From NCBI GenBank assembly GCA_002633025.1, contig NMRB01000003.1, positions 939,838-1,003,837 on the forward strand: a DNA stretch of 64,000 nt. The letters are read 5' to 3'. Shown in pieces: positions 1-10,530 of the stretch (its first letter is position 1; each line of letters begins with the position of its first letter). The notes under the pieces are model-generated. The model made no database searches and was not told the origin of the DNA. It saw only the letters and a list, made by a program, of their open reading frames with translations. This DNA is from Notospermus geniculatus. Taxonomy: Eukaryota > Nemertea > Pilidiophora > Heteronemertea > Lineidae. Both the position numbers and the translations under genes were made by a program.

Positions 1-1122
1 CTAGAGTCATTTTCTACACTCCAAAATGCAAAATTAGTCTTCCTTCTGCATGAAAATTGCATTTGAAATGTAACAAATTAAAGTAAAACACTACTGAAGT
101 GAAAATAGTGATATTTGAAAAAGGTTAGTCTGCAAACTTGAGGGGGGGATATCCCCTCCTTGAAATTTTTGAGGAGGGGATTTATCCCCCCCATCCCCCC
201 CTCTGGCGGAAACACTGCGTAGTGCAACAGGGATGAAATGTCGAAAAGCCAGGTACAACCGCTCAAGCACCTCCAGGTTGTGATAGTTTGCAGGTTCCTC
301 ATTGCTTAAATTGGCCTGATGAAGAAATATAGCAGGAATTCAACAGCAAATACACACAAGCATAAACTCAATCTTCTGTCTAATTAATCCCAGAGAATTT
401 TAGTCCACACTCAGCAAGAGTAAAGCAAATGTGTGCTCACAGCCACAGAACAGCTGAGCAAATTACAGAAGAATGCTAGAAAATGCTACAAATTCTCTCT
501 TCTTCTTTACCAAGAGGGAAATGAAGAGCCTAATTAGGAGATAAAGAAGTGTTTGGTAGATAAGAGGTAATTAATGAGAAGAAAACAATCTCTAAGTCCA
601 TGAGTCAATCATTCTACAAACAATGCCTAAGTGGAAAAAAGAGCAACTCTTTCCACTGATGGATGGATGGACAAACAAAGGTACTTCATTGATATTCATT
701 TAAGGTTTATTTTTCAGGGAATCTTTTATCATATCAAAGGCTACTGATTTCACAAACATCTCTGGCAGGAACCACAAGAGACAACCGAATACGGACATCT
801 GTAGAAAATAACCTCAAGAAATTTTTAGAGATTTCAGTGTTTGTCATCCATCCTTGATGTCATCTCGGATATTTCGAAATGGAGCCTAACCTCACACACT
901 CATAGTCATATTCCTTTTCATACTGCAGAGGAACCTCCCTTACCAGACACCTCCCTATCAAAGACACCAAAGTACAATCTCAAATTGGTCACATCTATTC
1001 ATTCTGAGCTCTTTAATGAGGACATACACCTCTCAATTAAGGACAGCAATTGTCGGTACTAAAGGTGTCCTTTTAGAGAGGTTCCACTGCAACTGAATTC
1101 TGGAATTCAATTTGATGTTTAC
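1..1122 (-). other. Partial intron of KIF26-like gene
   Basis: This lies downstream of the 1123-1278 exon in transcript order. I find no reading that matches the expected next kinesin exon. The only structure seen is a G/C-run hairpin near 139-206. The rest is ordinary AT-rich intron sequence. Confidence 0.7.
139..206. repeat. G-run/C-run hairpin, probable fragment of a dispersed element
   Basis: A run of seven Gs with ATATCCCCTCC pairs with a downstream GGAGGGGATTTATCCCCCCC, giving a stem of about 18 bp around an AT-rich loop, followed by more C-runs and TCTGGCGG. The end resembles the G-rich ends of the GGATCC elements at 10731 and 26051, so it may be a relic of that family. This relation is inferred. 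Confidence 0.4.
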
Positions 1123-1278
1123 CTGGAATGGCCCTTGCTGCTAATGCAGCATCCAAGTAGTAAGCAGCCTTGTCTGCCGTTGGTGCTCGGAGCTCACTCT
1201 GATTCTCTAGCTGTGTCCCTGAAATTGGATCTTCACGGAGATAGACCCCAGGGGCAGTACCACTCCCTGCCTCCATAT
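1123..1278 (-). CDS. KIF26: KIF26-like kinesin, coding exon 6 (motor domain, partial gene)
   Basis: This exon encodes about 51 residues of the kinesin motor domain, including [19 protein letters not shown] and [10 protein letters not shown]. These closely match the segment that follows the DLL motif in vertebrate KIF26A/KIF26B as I remember them. In ordinary kinesins the same segment is the L.IREDP strand and the loop leading to the helix before switch I. The acceptor is TGTGTTTTGCAG (AG at 1280-1279) and the donor is CCAG|GTAAAC (GT at 1122-1121). It opens with two bases (AT) that complete a codon begun by the last base of the 4907-5104 exon, giving Asn. It closes one base into the next codon. 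The following exon, expected to hold switch I, is not visible in 1-1122, so the gene continues beyond the left edge. Exon identity is very secure; whether the animal has one KIF26 gene or separate A and B genes is unknown. Confidence 0.93.
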
Positions 1279-1852
1279 CTGCAAAACACAATTAGAAACC
1301 ATAGAAATACCAGTATATGAAGAATATGAGGGTCCCAAGGCTTCTCCCAGATGGTGTCAAGTCAAGTTGGCGCGTCCGTACTGTACATTCGATGTAGGAC
1401 AGAGTACAGGAATACATAGACTCTGTGGTACCTGTACTTTGATGAAACAATTTTCATTTATCTAGTTTCCTCCTACATCACAAAAGAACCAAGGCATACA
1501 TGTATCTCAGTCAAAAATGATGTGGTATGATGCAGATCCAAACCAAACCCTCGCCATTTCGTAACTGGAGAAACCACTGCCTGAGCAAACAGCCAAAATA
1601 GAACACCAATATCAATTCTGTTGGAAGAAAATACCAATATTCCTTTAACAATTTTAGCCGGGATTATTACCAGTGATAATAATTTACACTTGATTACTTA
1701 TGGCTTCATTTTTTTACGTATTGTGATTGTAATTGGAAACCTAACAGCAACATGAGGAACACAAGGATGTTGGCGTACCATGGGAATTGTGGTGAAGAAA
1801 TCACACAATAATTTATCAGAAAATTTTAGAGAGAAGCAGAGCTGTGGCTGTA

Positions 1853-2024
1853 AAGGCAGGTTTACACATCGATTGAGCAATCCCACTTCACCGTCAGCAT
1901 CCAACGGTTGTCATTTGACGACGTCAGACAACACGACAACCAGAGACTTAAATGAAGGCAGCAGTGGTGCCACATTGCGACGTCGAATGACGATGCATGA
2001 ACGAATTGTAAACATGCCTTAAGA
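1853..2024. mobile_element. Possible short inverted-repeat (MITE-like) element
   Basis: The left end AAAGGCAGGTTTACA and the reverse complement of the right end TAAGGCATGTTTACA agree over about 15 bases with two mismatches. They lie about 170 bp apart, flanked by TAA-like sequence. The interior holds several CGACGTC/TGACG motifs and no coding capacity. The termini are short, so this is tentative. Confidence 0.35.
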
Positions 2025-2546
2025 GTGAAGATCGAAAATGCCATAGTATTTCACTTTTTCTTTGAACACTTATAAAGTATACATGTATCAATACTGTCCC
2101 TTTGACAAATGTGAATTTATAAGCCAAGAATGAAAAAATAACCACACCATGACTAACAGCTCATAAATTTTCATCCTCAAAAATGCAGTTAATTAACAGA
2201 TATACGTAGATCATAGGAACCATTGAAGACTTCAATCGCCCTGGCGGAGATGAGATCAGAGGGGTCTCATCAATTTTATGTAACATTATTGAGGCGAATT
2301 TAACAATGGACCATGATTGCCCGTGCGTGAGTCAGGGGGAGCTTGATCAAAAGACAAATTAACTGTGTCGAGCTATCTCTGTGATTTACGGCTGGACGGC
2401 AATCAGACTAGACAATGAGAAAGGAGGTTGAGGTATCAAAATTGCCAAGCAATATGAGGTCCTCAATGATAAAATCATACATTAGGGAGAATGAGTAAAA
2501 TCATGTGATAGATTTTTCTTCTGCAGACCAGATCTAAAAGTTTAGG

Positions 2547-2784
2547 GCAATAGACTCTATCACTCCAATAGAGCGCAGCACCTGACGGGTTGCTGGCTAG
2601 GCCTACAGCGTCACGACGTCCCGTCCCCCATTCTGAACGCGGTGACGTCACTCGAAAAACCTCCACTTGTTTCAGCGATCATGACGTCGTCTCACGTCAA
2701 GATGTCATGGAATGAGTACGGGACGTCGTGACGCTGTAGTACCCGTCAGGTGCTGCGCTCTTTTGGACTGATATAGTCTATTGC
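2547..2784. mobile_element. Foldback MITE-like element with long inverted repeats
   Basis: The left arm, starting GCAATAGACTCTATCACTCC, is repeated in inverted form at the right end as far as GTCTATTGC. The arms are about 65-80 bp, with an 11-base insertion in the left arm and a few mismatches. Shared arm sequence includes GAGCGCAGCACCTGACGGGT and CAGCGTCACGACGTCCCGT. The loop of about 80 bp holds a CRE-like GTGACGTCAC palindrome and further CGTC motifs. It has no ORF, so it would be a non-autonomous DNA element or foldback sequence. Confidence 0.75.
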
Positions 2785-3269
2785 TATACAGACAGGAGAT
2801 GTGCAGGGTATGCAATACCACGGTGACCATCTGAACACTTTTGATAGTATCTCGGTGGGCTTTGGGAGCACCTAATGTGTATCAAATGTCTAGAGACAAA
2901 ATGTCTGGGACGAAAAAGTACAGAGAATGAAATGTCCTCTTAACTCAATCATCAACCCCATCAAATAATGGCAGAACCTCTGACAAGTTGTCCAGTTTGG
3001 ACAGAAACCACAAGGTAGATGTCAATTTTTGAGGTCCAATGGGTTTTAATAACGTCTTGGTTTTGATAAACAAGACTAATAAGTCAGTCAACTGACCATT
3101 GCATTGTTCGGTGACATCCGAGTCAAATCTAGTTGACATACCATTGCATTTTGTTGGCGTATCAGAACAGGCATGACGTTGACTTGCGGCTAATAACATG
3201 AAGATGTAGTTGAAACTCCTTACAACAGTTTCCACTTGCATTCACATTTACGTCAAGACGGAAAGATGG

Positions 3270-3440
3270 ATAGGCCGGGTGCCCCGGCCGAGCGATTAAT
3301 TAGACAACACGTCACAATGCTTTAATCAAATAAACAAATACAAACCACACGTTTGATTGGACAACGAACCCGGCGGTGATTTCTCTGGGGAATTCATTAT
3401 ACGTGGAGCGGTTAACTCGCCGCATTCCAAACAGGCCCGA
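3270..3440. promoter_or_regulatory. Candidate intronic regulatory patch
   Basis: A more GC-balanced patch with ATTAATTA (homeodomain core), TTTAATCAAATAAACAAATAC (Forkhead-like core), CACGTC and TGATTGG (CCAAT-like) within about 130 bp, between repeat-bearing intron stretches. Motif clustering alone is weak evidence. Confidence 0.2.
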
Positions 3441-4906
3441 TGAATCACACGGTACCCCAACTTGAAACAACCGCATCAATCATTGCCAAGATCGGATCGG
3501 CGATACCTGGACGATTTTAGCTCAGATATGCACGATTTTGAACGTGCCAGTCCTGTCTTGGAATTTTCACGTACACACAAAGTAATTTCGTTATAGCTCG
3601 TCCCTAGGGAACATAGTCACCTTTTGGCTATCAATCAAACCAAAAGATATGATCGGTCATAAAAGTGATGGGTTAGTATGAAGATTGCCGATGGAATTAT
3701 GAGCTGTATCAGCCATCCTGTACAAGAATTTAGATGGGACAGATAGTTCACATTGTCCATGATGAGGACGTGACCAATTTAGACATACCAAACCTCTTCC
3801 AGGCCGGAGAAGCCAGATAATAATGCAGCTAAAATGCTCAGCGAGCTCCTCAGCCTCAGAATTTGGGGGAAGGGGACAGGGAAAGAGCTTGTTACTGCTG
3901 AAGATGTGTCAACATTCATAATGTCATTGGGAAAGTCTAACAGAACAGAAACCACGAAAACCAAAAGGGTCTCGTCGTGGGCACCGAGGGCCTACGGCAA
4001 TCTGTACTTCAAATGTATCATCTATTACCACTTAGCAGCTACAAATAGGCAGGCGTAAGTTCTGTAGTCAGTGTCTACCAGTCATCCTAGGCGTCAAATA
4101 AAGTCACTTTAGGAGATAATTCAGAGCCTGATAGCGTTGCTTCCTGGCATAAATAGAGTGCCAGTTTTTCAAACTTATCTCACTAAATGGCCAAATATCA
4201 AACCAAAACTTTCCTGAACTTCATATTTCACTGTCAAAGCGGGAAATGGCTCATGGAAATTGAGTGTTCAGAGTTGAAAGTTCCATCTGTGTAATTATTT
4301 ATTTAGATTATGCCAAGATAAAGCAGTAACTTTGAAAACATCAGCCACGCCAATGATGGAAGTTGAAGAGGGGGTCAGAAGTTTTGACAGAGTCTACCAC
4401 ACAAAGATTTGATAGATAGTCTACCAGATGAATCTGGATGCACCCTAAGGGGCCTAAAAGTATTATATGAACAAAAGCCTGTAATCTTTAAGAATTGGTT
4501 GTTTGTTCATGTGCATATATCATGCTTGAACATGTCAACAAGCGCACTTCCAATTTTCAATCAATGTCATGCTCAAGAAGTACCGGGATATCAGAACACC
4601 AGAATGTTAGATAGACATGCATGTTTTATGGGAAAGTTTTGATGGCAGGATTTACGCGATGGCCACATTATACAGAAAGTACCACGTTATCGTTGCGGAT
4701 TAACCATCTTGGGAAGTGCGTTCATGGCCATGCTGTCAGACATAAGCCCATTTTGTGATAAACGTTGTTTTATGACCCAATGCAAGGATAGCATTCATTG
4801 CTAACTTTGTAGATGACTGGATGAACAGTCCAATGTTTAGTTCACAGCTTTTCTGCTAGGTGGCGAATTCCTTGTTTAGCAACCACAGAGACTTCAGATA
4901 ACTTAC

Positions 4907-5104
4907 TTGAAGCTACGTCTGCCAGTAAATCTTTCAGGGCCTCCTCCCGTCCCGCAATCTCCACAGCAGACACACGGACAGAGAATCGCGCACCAGTCTT
5001 ATCTTTCTGTTCTTGGATGAGGCGGAATAGCCATGAGATGGCGCAGGGGATGATACCAATGGTCTGGAATGAGGAATCCTCCCCGATCATTGTATATGTT
5101 TTAT
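4907..5104 (-). CDS. KIF26: KIF26-like kinesin, coding exon 5 (P-loop lysine, alpha2 and beta4-5 of motor)
   Basis: The exon begins at the end of the P-loop ([11 protein letters not shown]) and continues with [34 protein letters not shown] and [10 protein letters not shown]. These correspond to the kinesin GIIPRA..LF helix, the VSYLEIYNE-like strand and the DLL motif. [10 protein letters not shown] and [10 protein letters not shown] are diagnostic of KIF26 rather than of transport kinesins. The acceptor is CTTCTTTTTCAG (AG at 5106-5105) and the donor is TCAA|GTAAGT (GT at 4906-4905). It is 198 bases: two bases finishing a split codon, 65 codons, and one base starting the next. The split codon at its start is G|AT, Asp, where kinesins normally carry the last P-loop glycine. 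An open reading continues past the donor but loses similarity there, supporting the splice site. Confidence 0.95.
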
Positions 5105-8100
5105 CTGAAAAAGAAGAGAAAGATCTTCCTTATGAATAGTAAATTAATGTGTCTCTTTAGTAAGAAATGGGTGTCTGAGCCCCATGTATGTTTAGGTTCG
5201 ACAGATGCTGCCATCAACAATAAGCCTCAGCTTATAAGCTGACAAAACACACCACCAGACAGACAGCATCATCATTCTGATCACCTTTGAAAGAGTAAAC
5301 AACCGGAGTGTCTTTTTTTAAAAGATCGTAAGACTCACCGAGAACTTAGCTGGGTTTTTGAGGGGTTCACATCTAAGAACCCTTTTGAAACCTAACCAGT
5401 TCCACCTACATCAGAACTCTACGGTCAAAGCGCCAAAAAGCATCCAATTCCAACATGATAATTCACGTAAATTGGACTGCGGACTATCACATCTTGTTGT
5501 AATGAAAACTCCTAATCATGACATTTGAATAAAAACAGCCAATAACTGCATGTCAAAAGCTCCCAAGTGGCCACTCATGATGAACAAGTCAATTGCTGAA
5601 GGCAAAAAAGAGGAGCCAGCAGTACTTATGGTATAAAACCTTGGATCAGACAATTGATTAGTCTTTTTTTCTCCGAAGGCAAACACAAGTCAAGCAAGGG
5701 AAGAGAATATTGGAAAAAGCAAAGATTTATCCACGGATTGGGTTAGCTTTCAACAGACAAACCAAACACAACAGAGTATTGATTACTGGGTGATTTTTTT
5801 TTCTCGACAATATGTGTGGTTAAAGAATGGAGAGGACCCTTGGAAAATGTTTTCGGGGTTTGGAGCCAGGAGCTTGGACATTTGAAGTAGGCCTATACAT
5901 CTCGGCAAGACTTGAACCAGCAAGACAAACCGGTACTTCTTATAAATAGTATAGTCCGCTGACACCTTGAGTAAAGATAAAGAAGACATAAAGATGCTTG
6001 GCTACTTTTTCAGTTTTATCAATTTTCTCAAAAGATCTCCAACAATATCAAAGCAAGTCCAAAACAGCTTTTTCATCATTTCATCGCCAACCCTATTGAG
6101 GCTTGTTAACATTCATTGTACAGCATAGGTCCCATGGCCATTCTTGGTTCAACTAATCATTCTAGTGATATGATTAAAGAGCCAGGGAGGACGGAGACCC
6201 AGTATGATCACCGATGGGTGTAATGACTTCATTCACACCGACTCCCTAGTTGCAAATCAACGGTGCTGTTGCGATGGCAGGCATCAATTGCTGTTACGGG
6301 GATTTATTCTTATTCTTTCTGCATTCTACGAAGGAAGTTTTTCTGGAGAGTTTGGTTGGGTTTGCCATGGGGGATGTGGTGTTGACGTCAGTAGCATTCA
6401 TTCCATTGTCAGGCAAGGTCAAAATGGATTCTGTGTCAGTGAGTTAGGTGAAGGTGACTTAAAGGGGCAATGGCAAAAAACTTCAACCAATCAGTGATGC
6501 ACAGAAAGTACGTAGTAATGATACACTGTATACTGATGGGAATTTCAGGGTCACTACGAGATCTGCATCCGAATCTGGAATCCGAATCCAGAATCTGGGT
6601 CCGGCCTCCGCACCATGTTTGTCGGCAATGATCAAAGTGTGAAAAGACAGTGTTGCAATCAATAAGAAATCCATTCAAATTAGACACCTCCTTGCAACAG
6701 ACTCTTCAATTTGTTCCACTTTGTTCAAATTCCGATAGATTCGTTCAGTTGTCTTGTCATAATGCCGATGAATTCTGCGTTATCTCTATTAGATTTACCG
6801 ACAGCTTGATTCAATTTGTTCGAATGTTCGTGCGTGTGCAGACGTGGGAAGATTCATTGGACTCCCACTTGATGAAGCGTCCCGCCAAATTACAGCGCAC
6901 TCGTGGAGGTCATGTGGTTTACTAGGATGGATTATCAGTGCCGAGAATTCCCCAATGATGATGGAGCACTGTCACATTCTATTCGGGAGATACGCGGGAA
7001 ACTAGATTACGCTCAGTAAATGGTATTCATAACAATCCTATCGGCCATTCAGGCATATGCAAATGCAATTAAAACGTGGCACATGAGTCAGAGATTATGG
7101 AGGAAAATTAATAGCAACTGCCCTCTTTTGCGGGCAAAAGGGAGCTAAATTGAATAAGCATGTCCGCCCGCAATTATCCTTGATGATACTCAAGTAACTT
7201 GACTCTAACCAGGCAAACAAGAATGAAGTATCGGCCCGGTGCAAGACCGGGTTGCACGGTTTTCCTCTCCTAGGACCATCAGTATGACAACATGAGGCAA
7301 TGACGTATAAACAACATTCCAGATTGTGATACAGTCGATCTACAAGAATTTAATTCATGACGACTGTCCATAGTTTCTATGGCTGAATTACCCATAGATA
7401 GCCAACCTGCACAAGAAACTCACTGGAAGGAATGCCGTTAGTGTCGTCATTTTAAAGTTTCTGCTCCGTCAGAAGACAAAGTTCTGGTTCAAGACTGGAT
7501 AGGCCAGTAAGCATCTGACTCAATGTCAATCTCTTGACCTTATTGAACAGTGATTTGCAGACCATCCCTTGATAGGGCAACTTGATATCCAAGTCCAATG
7601 AATTATTAACACACATCCTGCAAGTCAAATGCATTTCTACTGTTTCTCTGATTATCAATACCCAATTCATTACACATCAAGATGGTTTAACCTTTGGCAA
7701 GGAAGACAGAGGAGGTGACTACGCTCGACATTCAAGCTAATGGCCGCACCACAGCAAATAATAGTGATCTCAACAATAGGTCATTCCCTTCTCGCAAAGG
7801 TATCAGTGAAATCCGGTGGTCCGTTTTTCCCACTCCTAAGTAACATAATTCCAATGACATTACCATCAACAAATAACCCCTGCCGAGTATGACAGAGAGC
7901 TAAAGATTGAAGCCACACTAACCACGATTTGCCACAGTATCAACAGGTGAGTTTTTGACTGCTCAACAATAACGTCAAGCACTGATACAGAATACCTTCC
8001 CCAAAGGAAAAATCTCGGCAATCATCGAGGAAAAATCCAAGGATTATTGACGGGAATAATCCACATTGCAGCAGTGTTCTTCTTTCCTCTTGAATAGCAA

Positions 8101-10436
8101 TGAACTGGGCAACGGCAAGACATTGTTCGCTTTTTCCGCCGATGTATCCTCGGAGGATTTGAGCGGAATGCCGGACCAGTTTTGACTAAAGAGCGAAGCC
8201 TCTCCTGAGACGAAGAAACCCGATGTCAAGACAACTGAGATGGTAAACGCAAATCGTTACGGATACGGAAATTCACTTGATAACCCAAACCCGGCAGTGA
8301 TTTTGTCGACGACCATTGTACTAAATGACAGATAGGTTTCCACAGGTAGACATGACAAGTATACGGGAAGGTTTTCTTCCAATGAAAAGAGGCTTCCCGA
8401 ACGATGGTCGAACCCTTGAGACTGGTAACTTGGCGTTGGGTAAGGTAACATCCTGAATGCCCATCATACTTTATAAGTCTGGAACTTTTTCTGGATTGAA
8501 GCATGGCTTCATCGAAGGATGATGTTGAACGTGTAGGTTTCATATATCCAAGAAGCAACAGATTCAAAAGTTACACTTCCTTCTCTCTTCAGCCATAAAG
8601 TGAGAGATACACAGGGTGATACAGTGTCCTCGGATCACTTTCCTCCAACTGCCTCAGAAGAATTGCTTATCACATCTTACCTCACTTGACTTGGAAGCGG
8701 TGAAGGGAAGATCTAAAGTTCACAGTTGTTGCCCTGACGTGAGACCCAATTCTAGAGCACATATGACGAAAAATCAAGAGCAATCACCAGAGATTGGTGA
8801 AGCAAAGCCATCATCAGCGCAAAAAGAACCTGATTGGCATACAAGGAAGGAGCAACATCTTCCTCTATTGGTATTCGTCCAATGCTTGTACAGCTTCGTG
8901 AGATGAAATAGCATCTCTGTACAACTTTTTCAAGCATTTCTCAGATTTCACAGCAATTTTTCTATCGGCTGCCCACAAATACCTCCTCCACTGTAAATCA
9001 CGGCCAGACTAATCCCCTTGCCATGACTATCACATGATCACGGAAAGGAATCAACGAATGATTCCATTTGCCACTTGTCATGCCAACACAGTCATGGTAC
9101 TGGGTGACAAATTTCATCGTGGTCAGTAGATTTCCGCCATTGTGACTGGCAACCACTGGTCATGGTAAATTTACCTGTCTCTTCATCTCAACTACCGGTA
9201 CAGTTTTCTGAAAACAGAACTGAAAAGGAATACAACTCCACAATGGAGCTCAGCCAACGCCAAGAAAAACGGTTTTGTGTGAGGAGCCACTTCACTTTCA
9301 TTCAGCATGATTCGTTCAACAAAAAAATAAATTTGTTGGTAAGATAAGATGTTTCATGTCTAATTTTAGACACATCCTCCATTTCCAAAAGCAAACAGCA
9401 CTCAAAATAGTAATTTGTGGTATTACATGAATGATATTTCATTCCTAGTTGTGCTATTAGCGAACATGAAATGTAATGTTATCACACACCAGGGAGTGTA
9501 CAAAAAGTACTACCGCTACATTCTCAGGGATGAAGTTTGCAGGTGATTTCTCCTTTGGTTAGTTATTCATTGTACATTACATTTCAGCAAGTTGAACAAA
9601 CGTCTTCAGCTGGACTTTTCATTGTTTGCAGTATGTGTGGAGGAATTGATGCAGTTGAGTCTGGCATTAGATATTTGAGGTTTAAAACACCACATTTTGA
9701 CACTTCCCTTGTTCTCAAAGTCTCCTGGATGAACACTTCAGACAGAAGTATTATCGAACATCATCGAAATGACCCTGTCACCATTAAAGATCCCTGAATC
9801 ATGGCCATAAATCTGCAGGTGATTAACAAACCTATTAATGACCACTTGCATCATAGTTACACACTTTCACGACCAGAAAGACTTGAGAATCTGTCATCAA
9901 ATCAACCTTCATCCCTGCAGCACGAAATCGGTATTCCAGAGACACAGAAGATGGCGTAATCTCGTACCCTTCTCTTCCTGATTACGTCGTCTCTTGACAC
10001 GTCGCTAATCTAAGCTGACCATTAATACAGATTATTGCCATTAGAATACTTAGGTAGCGACTTGATCTGACTACTAAAGTGAAGCTCTCATTTGATATGA
10101 CCTGTCAAGTTGAATAGCATCCTATTTGTAGATGACATGTTTCTCTGATTTTGACGGAGAGAGTGGATGGAGGCAAGCATTGAATATTGATAGTGATTCT
10201 TGTGAGCTTACATGAGATGTAGGGTTTGGACTGCTTATCTTTGGTGGTGGAGAGTGAGGCGCTTACCATAAGGGAAAGACTCATTCGTTGCAATGGTTTG
10301 AAATGCCTTTTTGAATTTTGATTGCTTTCACTGCTCATGGCCATCTGAGAGTTGGGGATAGCCTTATTGGGGCTTAATTGAAACCCAGACTGGAGGATTT
10401 GCAGTTGTGGTCACCAAAAGAAGAAACTGTGCTTAC
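5105..10436 (-). other. Intron between KIF26 exons 4 and 5
   Basis: A 5.3-kb intron with donor GTAAGC and acceptor CTTTTTCAG. It contains a candidate regulatory patch near 7040-7160. No repeat of note and no other gene was recognised in the rest. Confidence 0.85.
7040..7160. promoter_or_regulatory. Candidate intronic enhancer with POU, AP-1 and homeodomain-type motifs
   Basis: Within about 100 bp there is a perfect octamer ATGCAAAT (7057-7064), a CAATTAAAA stretch, a perfect AP-1 site TGAGTCA (7084-7090), ATTAAT, and a small foldback CCCTCTTTTGC/GCAAAAGGGAG (7121-7144). The grouping is suggestive of a cis-regulatory module but is inferred from motifs only. Confidence 0.25.
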
Positions 10437-10530
10437 CTAGCTTAGCTGTTCCATAGCAAAACAGGCACCCGTCAAGACCACTAACAACAGATTGGACGAT
10501 CTCGGTCAAACTGCTTGAGCAAATTTCAGG
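10437..10530 (-). CDS. KIF26: KIF26-like kinesin, coding exon 4 (start of P-loop)
   Basis: This is a 94-base exon with no ATG, found by looking for the segment missing between the 13112-13321 and 4907-5104 exons. It reads 31 residues, ending SGLDGCLFCYGTAKL. This aligns with the KIF26 stretch that reads VNGADGCVFCYGHAKLG in vertebrates as remembered. The acceptor is CTTTTTCAG (AG at 10532-10531) and the donor is CTAG|GTAAGC (GT at 10436-10435). It starts in phase 0, matching the phase-0 end of the previous exon, and leaves a single G for the next exon. YG is the usual start of the kinesin P-loop, but the second glycine of the canonical motif is Lys here, a feature KIF26 proteins share. Phase agreement on both sides plus the similarity make this secure. 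Confidence 0.93.

Larger units (their letters stand above)
1279..4906 (-). other. Intron between KIF26 exons 5 and 6
   Basis: A 3.6-kb phase-1 intron with donor GTAAGT and acceptor TTTTGCAG. It holds a possible inverted-repeat element (1853-2024), a clear foldback element (2547-2784) and a homeodomain/Forkhead-motif-rich patch (3270-3440). No other gene was recognised. Confidence 0.85.
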
